40,855 bases of DNA from an uncultured Parasutterella sp. Its GTDB lineage: Bacteria; Pseudomonadota; Gammaproteobacteria; Burkholderiales; Burkholderiaceae_F. Positions within the stretch are counted from its first letter, which is position 1; each line of letters starts with the position of its first letter. Positions 1 through 10,033 of the stretch are shown here, one piece after another. Both the position numbers and the translations under genes were made by a program. Under the pieces are notes generated by a model, which saw only the letters and a program-made list of their open reading frames with translations, had not been told where the DNA came from and did not search any database. Where the stretch lies: the NCBI GenBank assembly GCA_947625105.1, contig CANQMZ010000002.1, forward strand, positions 1 to 40,855, given 5' to 3'.

Positions 1-117
1 GGTGTTGAAGGCCATTTAAGCGAAAACCTGCTGGGTTGGTTTAATGCAGGTTTGCGCGTAGGCACCAAGGGCTACCATGATGAAATGGTGGCAGTAGGTG
101 TCAAGTACATGTTCTAG
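1..117 (+). CDS. C-terminal end of an outer-membrane beta-barrel / autotransporter-like protein (5' truncated by window)
   Basis: Frame 1 reads GVEGHLSENLLGWFNAGLRVGTKGYHDEMVAVGVKYMF*; alternating pattern and terminal Phe typical of outer-membrane barrel C-termini. Confidence 0.6.
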   Translation, partial: GVEGHLSENLLGWFNAGLRVGTKGYHDEMVAVGVKYMF

Positions 118-203
118 TTGAGTCTATTGGCAAGAGGGAGGATAAAGAATCTTTCCTTATTGCCGAAAGGCCGAGACAATAAACTAGAAAATTGCGTTGT
201 TTG

Positions 204-241
204 ATCTTGGGATGTCTGGGGGAGGTGTCCCAAGATTTTTT
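204..241 (+). terminator. Rho-independent terminator after the outer-membrane protein gene
   Basis: Stem ATCTTGGGA / TCCCAAGAT (9 bp) followed by a T run. Confidence 0.85.
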
Positions 242-564
242 CATGCTCCCTGTGTGGGTTTCCAGAATGTCCAATCACCGTCTAAACCAGAGGGATCTTT
301 ACAAAAACTTTTCTAGGGAATCTGACCATAAGCCTAATTAGCCACGGGGTAATATGCTTCACTCTTTGCCATTAAATACTCTTGCAAGGTCTCCGAGCTA
401 ATTTACGAAGGCGGTAACGGTTGGAAACAGAGTACAAGGCTACGGAATAGCCGTTTAAAGCAAAGTTTCTCTCATAGAATATTAGGGTAAGTACCCATTT
501 TTCCGTAACGGATTGGGCGTTGTTGTTAGTTAGTCTACCGTAGAGGCAGGATTCGGAGAAAAAA

Positions 565-2403
565 TTGATCGATACAAAAGAAGAACGAGCCAAGGCGTTG
601 GATCAATTAAAAACTCTTTGTGAGTTTTTACAGAACAGGGTGATTAAAGGACCGGCTGAAGAGGCCTTGAGGGAATTTAATAAATCCACTCGTCAGTGGG
701 TATCTGTCACCTATAAGGAACTTTCGCAAAAGATTCTTGCTTGGCAAAAGGCTTTTGCTTCCATTGAGCTTTCACGCGGAGATCGTGTGGCCATGCTTTT
801 GCCAAACGGTGTTAATGCCGTCTGCTTTGATCAGGCGGCAATGGCAAACGGTTTGGTGCCAGTACCTCTCCATGCGATTGATACTGCCGCCTCGAGCGCT
901 TATATCTTGCAAGACAGCGGAGCCAGCGTCCTCGTGACTAACCGTAAGAGTAAGTGGGATCTCATCAAAGAATGCAAGTTTGACCTTTCTGCCATTAAAA
1001 GAGTTGTTATTACTGAGGAAGACTCCGAGGATGACGGCTTGGTGATCGGTTTAAGAACATGGTTGCAGAAAGCTAAGCAAGATATCAGACTTCCTGAACC
1101 GCCCACAGAAGAGGATCTTGCCTGTATCGTCTATACCTCCGGGACAACGGGTTTGCCAAAAGGAGTAATGCTCACACATAAAAACGTGGCGAGCAATGTT
1201 CGTTCAACTCTCGCCCATGTCAAGCCCAATATCGGCGATGTGTTTTTGTCCTTCTTGCCACTTTCTCACATGTTTGAAAGAACTGCGGGTTACTACCTCG
1301 CTTTGGCAACGGGCTCCACCATTGTCTACAACAGATCACTTCAATATTTGGCGGAAGATTTCAAAATTGCGAAACCGGATGTTCTGATTTCTGTCCCTAG
1401 AGTCTACGAGCGAATTTACGCCAAACTCAACGAAGCATTGGCTAAAAAGGGAAAAGCCTCAAAACTGCTTTTTGGTCTTGCGGTCAATTCTGGTTGGAGG
1501 GCCTTTTGTAAGCGCAACAAGATTCAGACTCCGGCAATTAAGTTTCCATTGGTCGATAGTTTGGTTTTAGGGACAGTGGGTAACAAAATTTCCAAGATGC
1601 TTACTTCCCAATTCGGCGGCAAACTTCGTGTGGCAATCAGCGGGGGCGCTTCCCTTAACCCTAAGGTTGCCAAGGTGTTTTGTGGTCTGGGTTTGCCAGT
1701 GATTCAAGGTTACGGAATGACGGAGACTTCTCCGATCATCTCCGGCAATAATGTCACTGATAATGATCCCGCAACGGTCGGCCGTGCACTGAAGGATGTT
1801 CAAATTTGTCTTGGCGACAAGAACGAGATTTTGGTCAGGGGCGATCTGGTCATGAAGGGTTATTGGAAGCGGGAAAAGGATACCCGGGATGCAATTACTG
1901 CGGACGGATGGCTTAAAACCGGTGATCAGGGACAATACGATGAGCAGGGCAGGCTGAAGATCGTCGGAAGAATTAAAGAGATTCTTGTAACCTCCACCGG
2001 GGAGAAAATTTCTCCCGTGGACATCGAAAGCGCAGTCGAAACTTTACCTTTGGTTAACCAGTGCTATGCGGTTGGAGACGGGAAACCATACATTGCTGTC
2101 CTTGTTTCTTTGAATAAAGATTTTTGGGCAAACCTTTGCGAAACGCTAAATCTTGATCCCAACAATCCCGAGTCTTTGAAAGACACGAAAGCTCGACATG
2201 AGGTTCTCTCGCAGGTAAAAAAGGCTTGTGGTGCTTTTCCTAATTACGCGGTGCCTAGAAATGTCTCTTTGACGCTTGATGAATGGACAATCGAAAATGG
2301 ATTGCTCACTCCGACATTAAAACTCAAGAGAAAACCTATGGAAGAAAAGTACGAAAAACTCCTTGCCGAAATGTATTCGGGCATCCGCAAAAGTAAAGCT
2401 TAA
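565..2403 (+). CDS. AMP-dependent long-chain fatty acid-CoA ligase / acyl-CoA synthetase (TTG start)
   Basis: 612 aa; AMP-binding motif YTSGTTGLPKGVMLTHKN, GYGMTETSP, GWLKTGDQG; GGAG upstream of the TTG. Confidence 0.9.
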   Translation: MIDTKEERAKALDQLKTLCEFLQNRVIKGPAEEALREFNKSTRQWVSVTYKELSQKILAWQKAFASIELSRGDRVAMLLPNGVNAVCFDQAAMANGLVPVPLHAIDTAASSAYILQDSGASVLVTNRKSKWDLIKECKFDLSAIKRVVITEEDSEDDGLVIGLRTWLQKAKQDIRLPEPPTEEDLACIVYTSGTTGLPKGVMLTHKNVASNVRSTLAHVKPNIGDVFLSFLPLSHMFERTAGYYLALATGSTIVYNRSLQYLAEDFKIAKPDVLISVPRVYERIYAKLNEALAKKGKASKLLFGLAVNSGWRAFCKRNKIQTPAIKFPLVDSLVLGTVGNKISKMLTSQFGGKLRVAISGGASLNPKVAKVFCGLGLPVIQGYGMTETSPIISGNNVTDNDPATVGRALKDVQICLGDKNEILVRGDLVMKGYWKREKDTRDAITADGWLKTGDQGQYDEQGRLKIVGRIKEILVTSTGEKISPVDIESAVETLPLVNQCYAVGDGKPYIAVLVSLNKDFWANLCETLNLDPNNPESLKDTKARHEVLSQVKKACGAFPNYAVPRNVSLTLDEWTIENGLLTPTLKLKRKPMEEKYEKLLAEMYSGIRKSKA

Positions 2404-2462
2404 AAAAACTTATCACCTAAACATATAATTGGGTCTGTAGCAATTAATTAAAAAAAAGAAAA

Positions 2463-3803
2463 GTGCGTTCCACAGAAACGATAAAAGCGGCGTACAAGGG
2501 TACTGAAAAGCATGAGCGTTCGGAAGCAATGGCTCCCGAATGGATGCTTCATGCAACCGATATGGTGATGCAGTATTACCTAGATAGGGAGTTGGTCCTT
2601 GATCATTGCGTTTTGCGTAAATTCCCAAAGCCGCAAGACAATCACAGATACATGCTTTATGCGCATGTTCCTTTTTGCCGCACGCTGTGTTCTTACTGCA
2701 CTTTCCATAGATTTCTGTTTAAGGAATACAAGGCTCGTGAATACTTCATCAATCTCCGAAAAGAAATGACGGAGGTTCATGATTTGGGCTACGACTTCAC
2801 TTCGATGTACATCGGAGGCGGTACGACAACCGTCTTGATGGATGAACTGGTTAAGACTATCGAGCTCGCAAGGAAACTCTTCCCCTCAATGAAAGAAGTC
2901 TCTTGCGAAACCGATCCTCAAGCCATGGGCGATCCGAGCATTAAGCTGCTGAAGGGCTTAGTTGATCGCATGTCCATCGGTGTGCAAAGTTTCAATGACG
3001 ATATTTTGCGCATGACCGAAAGGGATAAATTCGGTACCGCAGAACAGGTGTTCGAGTACATCGCCAAGGCCAAAGAGGACTTCCCCATTTGCAACGTTGA
3101 CATGATGTTTGGTTTCAGAGGGCAGACTGATGAAATCTTGCAGCATGACATGGATACGGTTTTAAAGCTTCTTCCTCGCCAAATCACTACTTACCCGTTA
3201 ATGGTGACTAGCCAGACTAGGCGGAGTGTTAAGGACAAAATTGCTGCTCCGACTAGCATTCTGGCCCGTCAATACAGAATCATCTTGGATACGCTAAGCA
3301 AGGAATACACCCAACTGTCTTCCTGGGCTTTCGGTCAAGCCACCAATGAGGGCTTTGACGAGTACGTGATTGACAATGACGAATACCTAGGCATCGGCTC
3401 CGGCGCTTTTAGTTTCTTGGGCGATAGCCTATACGTCAATACATTTTCGTTACGGCGCTATAGCGAAAGGCTTCGTGAAGGTCACTGCGGAGTGGAAAGA
3501 AAGAGAACATTTACCAAGCCCAATATTCTGCGCTACAGGTTGCTTTTATCGCTATTTGCCGGAAGGCTTACCCGGAAGTATTTTAGGCAGGTTCACCACG
3601 TGTCGTTGGATCGGGTGCTCTTCAAAGAGATGGCCGCATTGAAGCTTATCGGTGCTATCAAGGAGAATCCAGACGATAAAGACCAACTCATTGTGACCGA
3701 TCGCGGAAAGCTGATTGGACTTTTCATGATGAAGGATTTCTATTCGGCGATGGATAACATCAGGGCCGAGTTAAGAAAGCCTCTGAAAGAGTCCGATATG
3801 TAA
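2463..3803 (+). CDS. HemN-like radical SAM protein (coproporphyrinogen III oxidase family); start uncertain (GTG 2463 or ATG 2529)
   Basis: CxxxCxxC motif in HVPFCRTLCSYCTF; YIGGGTTT; MSIGVQSFNDDILRMTER. Confidence 0.8.
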   Translation: MRSTETIKAAYKGTEKHERSEAMAPEWMLHATDMVMQYYLDRELVLDHCVLRKFPKPQDNHRYMLYAHVPFCRTLCSYCTFHRFLFKEYKAREYFINLRKEMTEVHDLGYDFTSMYIGGGTTTVLMDELVKTIELARKLFPSMKEVSCETDPQAMGDPSIKLLKGLVDRMSIGVQSFNDDILRMTERDKFGTAEQVFEYIAKAKEDFPICNVDMMFGFRGQTDEILQHDMDTVLKLLPRQITTYPLMVTSQTRRSVKDKIAAPTSILARQYRIILDTLSKEYTQLSSWAFGQATNEGFDEYVIDNDEYLGIGSGAFSFLGDSLYVNTFSLRRYSERLREGHCGVERKRTFTKPNILRYRLLLSLFAGRLTRKYFRQVHHVSLDRVLFKEMAALKLIGAIKENPDDKDQLIVTDRGKLIGLFMMKDFYSAMDNIRAELRKPLKESDM

Positions 3804-3887
3804 AGGTTTGTTACCTTAATTTTTGTTGGGTTTGTTTTAAGAAGTTTTTCGGGAGGAAAATATCCCAGTAGTCGTTTCCTTTTTTCT

Positions 3888-6566
3888 ATGCTATTTCTAG
3901 ATCTGTATAGTCGTTTGCGGTGCAACCTCAGGGATGCGTCCAGGTTTCTACGGCATAACTGCCGTGGACAGTGGAGCTATTGGATCAATTTTTTGTTTTT
4001 AATGTTGGCATGGCTTTTACTGCCGCTTGAAAACAGGTTTTTTAAAAAACTAATCAAAAACAAAGAGTTTTATTTCCCTCAAATCAATTTCCAGGCCCTA
4101 AGACCACTCGATGGGATAAGGATGTTCATTCAGGTTTTGTACCTGTTGATTTTTTCTGTTAGTAAGGCTTCTGCCGCCTCCAGGGTTGGAAAAAAACGCG
4201 CAAAAAGATTCTTTGTCTTTGCTTGGTTCACCAAATTCCGACTGAAGTTGATCAATAAGCTTAGAAGCCAATCTCAATTGCTTTCTAAGCAGTTGCTTTC
4301 AGAAAAGGCAACTGGCCACGCTTCAGGACCCAAAATCAGCATTTTTAAAAAGATCATTATTGGGTTGCTTCTTGCTATAGGGTTGGTGCTTTACGTCGTT
4401 TGCGTCACTCAACCGTTCAGTTTGGAAGAGCAGATCATATTTCTGATGATTCTTTGGCTAAGCGCCCTGCTGCTTTTCCAGGCCCAAACAAGACTGACGC
4501 TGTTGATGTTGATGGTGATCTCGATTATTGTGTCTTCCCGTTACATGTGGTGGCGCTATAACGAGACCCTCAATCCTAATAGTTATCTTTCAGTCATCTT
4601 CACATGGATGTTGGTTTTGGCTGAAACCTACGCTTTTGTGGTCATGCTCTTGGGGTATTTTCAGGTTTGTTGGGTCTTAGATAGGAAGGCCCGGTCAATG
4701 CCTCCGGACCCGACCACCTGGCCGCATGTGGATATTTTTATCCCGACATACAATGAGCCGCTTGATGTGGTCAAACCTACGGTTTATGCGGCCCTTTGCC
4801 TAGATTGGCCTAAAGAGAAGCTTCATGTCCATGTGTTAGACGATGGGAGCAGAAAGGAATTTGAGGATTTTTCCAGAGAAATCGGCGCCAATTACATCAA
4901 AAGGGAAATCCACAACCACGCTAAAGCAGGCAATATCAACCATGCGATGGGAGTCACTCATGGTGAATTTATTGCGATTTTTGACTGTGACCATGTGCCG
5001 GTAAGATCTTTTTTGCAGAAGACGATGGGTTGGTTTTTGAAGGATGAGAAGATCGCTCTCGTGCAAACGCCTCACCATTTTTATTCTCAAGATCCTTTTG
5101 AGAAAAATCTTCACTTTAAGGAAAATGTTCCAAACGAGAATTCCTTATTTCATGACTTTATCCAAAAGGGTAACGACACATGGAACGCCACGATGTTTTG
5201 TGGCTCTTGTGCTGTAATAAGGCGTAAGGCTTTGGAAGAGGTTGGAGGTATTGCGGTCGAGACGGTGACAGAGGATGCTCATACTTCATTGAAATTAAAT
5301 CGCAAGGGCTGGTCTTCTGCATTTTTGAGTACTCCGCTTTCTGCGGGATTAAGCACGGAGACGCTAGCCGCGCATATCGGTCAGAGGATCCGTTGGGCAA
5401 GAGGAATGGTTCAGATCTTCCGATTGGATAATCCTCTTTTTGGCAAAGGCTTGAGTATTCCGCAACGGCTTTGCTTTCTTAATGCCATGATCCATTTTTT
5501 CCACGGCTTGCCAAGGATCATCTTCTTGATAGCGCCTTTGCCATTTCTCTTCGCCAATATCTATGTCATTTACGCCAGTGCGGTGGCTATATTCGTTTAT
5601 CTGATACCCCATATGGTTCATTCAACCATGACCACTTATGCGATTCATCGTGGTTATCGGTTCCCTTTTATTAGTGCGCTTTATGAAACCATTCTGTCTT
5701 GGTACATTTTTGTGCCTACCTTGGTTGCTATTTTTGCTCCTCATAAAGGGAAATTTAACGTCACCGCCAAGGGTGGAGTTATTGATAGAGCCTACCTGGA
5801 TTGGTCGATTACCAAGCCGTATTTGTGGTTATTAATTCTGAACGTGGCCGGATTCGTCATTGGTCTGTACAGAATGATTGGCTCTAGCCCCTACGAGATG
5901 GTCATGTTAGGTATCAATGTGGGATGGATAGCCTATAACCTTTTAATCTTGTTTGCCGCAATCGCAGTTTCGGTGGAAAGCGTCCAACAAAGGAAATTCC
6001 CCCGTGTTTCCTTTACAGAAAGCGTGAGATTAAAGATTGGAGAGGAGCTGGTTAATGGTACTCTGACAGCCTTTTCCCAGAAGGATTGTTTGGTTCAAAT
6101 CAAGCCGGCGGATTTGGAACTAATTCCTGAAGACCGAAGTGTTGAATTGATTTTTGGGTCAAAATCAAAAGAGGTGCGTTTTAATTGCACCGTGACAACC
6201 ATGTTTTCCAACGGGATTTTGGAGCTGCTCGTTCACCAAGAAACTTTAGCTAAAGAAATGCAATTTACTGCTTGCACTTTTGGTACCCCGGAGATTTGGA
6301 TACAAAAGCAAAGCAAAGTTAGAGGCTACGGAATGCTCGATGGTCTAGTCGCTTTGCTGCGGATGGCTAGGCTTGGAGTAAGTGCCTTCATTGAGTATGC
6401 TCCTCGTAACACTAGTTTGTTATTCCGTATCTTCGCAGGTTCGCTCGGGTGGACGATGAGTTTCCTTCCTCGCTATCCGACACTGAAAGTGAACAAATCA
6501 GGCAATTGCTTTGAGCCTCAGGGCGTCAGATATCCTCTTTTCCGACCTAATCGGAAAATACTCTGA
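3888..6566 (+). CDS. bcsA: Cellulose synthase catalytic subunit with PilZ domain
   Basis: 892 aa; LDDGSR, FDCDHVP, VTEDAHTS, QRIRWARGMVQIFRLDNPL, FNVTAKGG gating loop; RKFPR (RxxxR) start of PilZ. Confidence 0.97.
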   Translation: MLFLDLYSRLRCNLRDASRFLRHNCRGQWSYWINFLFLMLAWLLLPLENRFFKKLIKNKEFYFPQINFQALRPLDGIRMFIQVLYLLIFSVSKASAASRVGKKRAKRFFVFAWFTKFRLKLINKLRSQSQLLSKQLLSEKATGHASGPKISIFKKIIIGLLLAIGLVLYVVCVTQPFSLEEQIIFLMILWLSALLLFQAQTRLTLLMLMVISIIVSSRYMWWRYNETLNPNSYLSVIFTWMLVLAETYAFVVMLLGYFQVCWVLDRKARSMPPDPTTWPHVDIFIPTYNEPLDVVKPTVYAALCLDWPKEKLHVHVLDDGSRKEFEDFSREIGANYIKREIHNHAKAGNINHAMGVTHGEFIAIFDCDHVPVRSFLQKTMGWFLKDEKIALVQTPHHFYSQDPFEKNLHFKENVPNENSLFHDFIQKGNDTWNATMFCGSCAVIRRKALEEVGGIAVETVTEDAHTSLKLNRKGWSSAFLSTPLSAGLSTETLAAHIGQRIRWARGMVQIFRLDNPLFGKGLSIPQRLCFLNAMIHFFHGLPRIIFLIAPLPFLFANIYVIYASAVAIFVYLIPHMVHSTMTTYAIHRGYRFPFISALYETILSWYIFVPTLVAIFAPHKGKFNVTAKGGVIDRAYLDWSITKPYLWLLILNVAGFVIGLYRMIGSSPYEMVMLGINVGWIAYNLLILFAAIAVSVESVQQRKFPRVSFTESVRLKIGEELVNGTLTAFSQKDCLVQIKPADLELIPEDRSVELIFGSKSKEVRFNCTVTTMFSNGILELLVHQETLAKEMQFTACTFGTPEIWIQKQSKVRGYGMLDGLVALLRMARLGVSAFIEYAPRNTSLLFRIFAGSLGWTMSFLPRYPTLKVNKSGNCFEPQGVRYPLFRPNRKIL

Positions 6567-6642
6567 ATGCGGATAAGTAATTAAAATAAGGAAATTAGTC
6601 TGATTTTTTAGAAGTTAGAACCTTTTTCGAAAGAAATTTTTA

Positions 6643-8913
6643 ATGGAAATGGCGACCAGAAAAAAGCTGACAAATAACTTGAGAATCTCGTTATCAACAG
6701 CCCTTATTTGTTGTTTATCTCTTTGTTGTCTGAATCTTGGTGCCCAAGAGACAAAGTACTCAAGAGATGTTATCCCGAACTACCGCACGGATGTCATTCC
6801 TGTTATCAAGAAAGATACGCCGCTCTTTAACTACTCTACTGAGGGCGCGATTGAACAGATCAAGATGACGGGTATCTACAACGAGAGAAGTTTTCGGTTT
6901 TATTCAACCAAAAATGAAGTCATTTCCAAAGCTTCGGTGACTGTTCGTTATACCCCCTCTCCGGCACTGATCCCACAGCAAAGCCAACTCAATGTTTATT
7001 TGAATGGTCAACTGCAGAAAAGTTTGCCGATAACTAAGGAACAGTTGGGTAAGCAAGTATCTGAGACCGTTGAATTTAATCCTAAGCAGATCGAGGATTC
7101 AAACAGGATTACCTTGGAGTTCGTTGGACAATACACAACGGTATGCGGCACTATTGCCAATCCCGCCCTTTGGCTTACAGTGGATAAATCAAGTTATCTC
7201 ACTTTGAATACCCAAAAGATCAGACTGGCCAACGATTTATCGCTTTTTCCAATTCCCTTTATAAATACTCAGAATCCCTCTTCAACCTCTCTTCCGATCG
7301 TTTTTGCTAATAAACCGAGCGATTTGATGAAGACTGCGGCTGCGGTATTTGCTTCCATGGGCGGGGTTAAAGCCCAGTGGCGCGGTATCGAATACCCCGT
7401 CTACATTAACGAGCAGCCCTCTGAACAGAACTACGTGGTCTTCGCGACTAATTTGGACCGACCCGAATTTCTTAAAAACCTGCCTAAAGTCCAGGCTCCG
7501 ACCATATCCATCATTGATGCGCCCAACAGCCTTTATGCCAAGATTTTAGTGATTTCAGGTCGAGACGAGGCCGATCTGATCACGGCAACTCGATGGCTTG
7601 CTACAGCCGACAAAGGCCTGGCTGGTGACACGGTCAGCATTGTCGGATTCAAAGCCCTGCCTGACAGGCTTCCTTACGATGCGCCCGACTGGATCAGAAC
7701 TGATAAAAAGGTAAGCTTTGATCAAATTGCCAAGTACAAGGGGCAATTGACGAGCTCGGGTTTCCATCCGGCTCCCATCAAGCTGGAATTGAAGTTGCCG
7801 CCCGATCTCTTCATGGTCAATCAAAGCAATGTGAATCTAGATCTGCGCTATCGCTACACCAAGCCGACAACGGGCGAGCCGGCACAGATGAGATTCCTCC
7901 TGAATGATCACTTGGTTGAATCTTATGATCTGAGTCCTAAGAGTACGAGTAGCTCCTTTAATTCCCAGTTCTCTTTGTTAAACGGATTAGCCAACCTGTG
8001 GAATGGGACGTCAATCCCTAGCGACATGCTTTCCCCGGAAAACATGCTCACTTTTGACTTTCAGTACGGATTGGCTGTCGCAGGTGGTTCTCCTGAAAAC
8101 TGCAAATCAGTGGCGCTTATTCCCAACCAAGTTGAGGTTGATCCCAATTCTACGATTGATTTCAGTGGCTTCTACCACTTCGCGAAACTTCCCGATTTGA
8201 AACTGTTTACGGTAAGTGGTTTCCCATTTACTAAGTATGCAGACTTGTCACAGACTCTTGTGCTGATTGAGGAAAATGCCCCGGCAAACGTTTTATCAAC
8301 CCTGTTTACCGCCTTGGGTCGCCTGTCTGCGCAAACTGGCTACCCGGCGACCAAAGTGACTGTCGCCTCTTCCGTCAGCAAGGATAATGCTAAGGACAAG
8401 GATATTTTGGTCATTGCTGAGACAGACAGAAAAATCGGTACGATGGATAAGGCCGATCCTCTCATTATTCTCGATGCGTTGAGGCAGAAATTAAAGAGTA
8501 CGTTTTCTCCGGATGCTGACAAGGTGGCCTACAGCACTTACGCTGAAGATACGGGCATTGCGGCTATGGTGCAGTATGAGTCCCCATATAGCTCGGAAAG
8601 GTCAATAGTCGGCCTGTTCGGTGACGGCCAGGATGGAAGTTTCTTGCTCAATAAGCGCCTGATGAATCCGGGAGATTTAAAGCAGATCGGCGGAGCGGTG
8701 GCGATTATTAAACCGAACGCGGAACCGGCTAGCTATATGGTCGGAGAGACGTATTTTTCTGGTTCCCTGCCTTGGCATCAAAGAATTTGGTACTCGTTGC
8801 TTGATCAACCTTTGCTGTTGGTGCTCTTCTCTCTGATCTGCGCGTTGCTGATTGCCGGTGGTGTCTTCTACATCATGCACTCGGTTATACGGTTGCGTAG
8901 CCGTCGTCACTAG
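6643..8913 (+). CDS. bcsB: Cellulose synthase periplasmic regulatory subunit BcsB
   Basis: 756 aa with signal peptide, C-terminal TM helix, position between bcsA and bcsZ, BcsB-like jelly-roll/ferredoxin-type sequence. Confidence 0.93.
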   Translation: MEMATRKKLTNNLRISLSTALICCLSLCCLNLGAQETKYSRDVIPNYRTDVIPVIKKDTPLFNYSTEGAIEQIKMTGIYNERSFRFYSTKNEVISKASVTVRYTPSPALIPQQSQLNVYLNGQLQKSLPITKEQLGKQVSETVEFNPKQIEDSNRITLEFVGQYTTVCGTIANPALWLTVDKSSYLTLNTQKIRLANDLSLFPIPFINTQNPSSTSLPIVFANKPSDLMKTAAAVFASMGGVKAQWRGIEYPVYINEQPSEQNYVVFATNLDRPEFLKNLPKVQAPTISIIDAPNSLYAKILVISGRDEADLITATRWLATADKGLAGDTVSIVGFKALPDRLPYDAPDWIRTDKKVSFDQIAKYKGQLTSSGFHPAPIKLELKLPPDLFMVNQSNVNLDLRYRYTKPTTGEPAQMRFLLNDHLVESYDLSPKSTSSSFNSQFSLLNGLANLWNGTSIPSDMLSPENMLTFDFQYGLAVAGGSPENCKSVALIPNQVEVDPNSTIDFSGFYHFAKLPDLKLFTVSGFPFTKYADLSQTLVLIEENAPANVLSTLFTALGRLSAQTGYPATKVTVASSVSKDNAKDKDILVIAETDRKIGTMDKADPLIILDALRQKLKSTFSPDADKVAYSTYAEDTGIAAMVQYESPYSSERSIVGLFGDGQDGSFLLNKRLMNPGDLKQIGGAVAIIKPNAEPASYMVGETYFSGSLPWHQRIWYSLLDQPLLLVLFSLICALLIAGGVFYIMHSVIRLRSRRH

Positions 8914-8922
8914 GAGTTAGTC

Positions 8923-10023
8923 ATGAAAGTAAAGCAATTCTTGATTTTTCTCTTTTGTGCCCTCCTCAGCACGAGCGTTTTTGCTTGGGACCTTTGGGAC
9001 GAATTCAAGGCGGTCAATGTGACCGAAGAGGGGAGAGTGGTTGATTACTCGGATACAAAACTCATCACCACTTCTGAAGGTCAATCCTACGGTATGTTCT
9101 TTGCACTGGTGGCCAATGACCGTCAGTCTTTTGACAAGATACTTCAGTGGTCGGAAAAGAATCTCGGAGAAGATCAACCTGCATGGCTGTGGGGAATCCC
9201 CGACGGTAAAAAAGACGGGCAGGGAAAAATCCTTGACACTAACAATGCCACGGATGCCGATATGTGGATCGCTTACAGTCTTCTTGAGGCGGCCCGCATT
9301 TGGCACGAACCAAAATACATGAGTTTGGCTAACAAATATTTGGCAAAACTCAAAGAGATGGTTCGTGATATACCGACGATAGGGAAGGTGATTCTTCCCG
9401 GAAGAGTGGGTTTTGAAGATAAGGGCATTATCACTCTTAACCCAAGCTACTATCCGCCTCACATCTTGAGAAGGTTTGCTGAGCATGATTCCTATTGGTT
9501 GCCTGTGCTCGAGGGATCGATAAATGCCATGATCAGATCGGCTCCCACTGGAGTTGCCCCGGACTGGTCCAAATTTAATGCCGAGGGTGTTCTTATCGAC
9601 GAAAACAAAATGATCGGTAGCTACAACGCCATCAGAACCTATCTGTGGGCTTCGATTCTCTCGCCGAAAGACCAAAACTATCAGGTACTTGCCAAATTGT
9701 ATGCCCCGATGATCGGAATCGTAAGGCAAACGAACATACCTCCCGAGGAAGTGAACATTTCGGATATGACCGTTAGCACGAGGGATGTTAATGCCTTCGG
9801 TGCATGTTTTTTACCATATCTCAGTAACGAGAAAAGCGGTGGAATTATCCGCACGGTGCTGACCGCGAGCAAGATGAAAGGTGATAACTACTACCGCAAC
9901 GTGTTGACGCTGTTTGGCCTAGGCTTCGACTACAAGCACTACGCCTTTAATGAAAAAGGCGAGTTGTTCTTCCCGAAAGTCGACTTGATGGTCCAGGGCG
10001 ATACACCCAAAGCCAATGAATAG
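8923..10023 (+). CDS. bcsZ: Periplasmic endo-1,4-beta-glucanase, GH8
   Basis: Signal peptide; TTSEGQSYGMFFALVANDR, NATDADMWIAYSLLEA, YLWA, VLTLFGLGFD motifs; AGGAG SD. Confidence 0.95.
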   Translation: MKVKQFLIFLFCALLSTSVFAWDLWDEFKAVNVTEEGRVVDYSDTKLITTSEGQSYGMFFALVANDRQSFDKILQWSEKNLGEDQPAWLWGIPDGKKDGQGKILDTNNATDADMWIAYSLLEAARIWHEPKYMSLANKYLAKLKEMVRDIPTIGKVILPGRVGFEDKGIITLNPSYYPPHILRRFAEHDSYWLPVLEGSINAMIRSAPTGVAPDWSKFNAEGVLIDENKMIGSYNAIRTYLWASILSPKDQNYQVLAKLYAPMIGIVRQTNIPPEEVNISDMTVSTRDVNAFGACFLPYLSNEKSGGIIRTVLTASKMKGDNYYRNVLTLFGLGFDYKHYAFNEKGELFFPKVDLMVQGDTPKANE

Positions 10024-10033
10024 GAGCGGCTAA

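Noticed and set aside
372-593. 73-aa minus-strand ORF upstream of the acyl-CoA synthetase
   Set aside because: Overlaps the start of the ligase; no SD or family seen; more likely part of the leader.
8917-9729. 270-aa minus-strand ORF opposite bcsZ
   Set aside because: Antisense to a clear GH8 gene; composition typical of a mirror frame.
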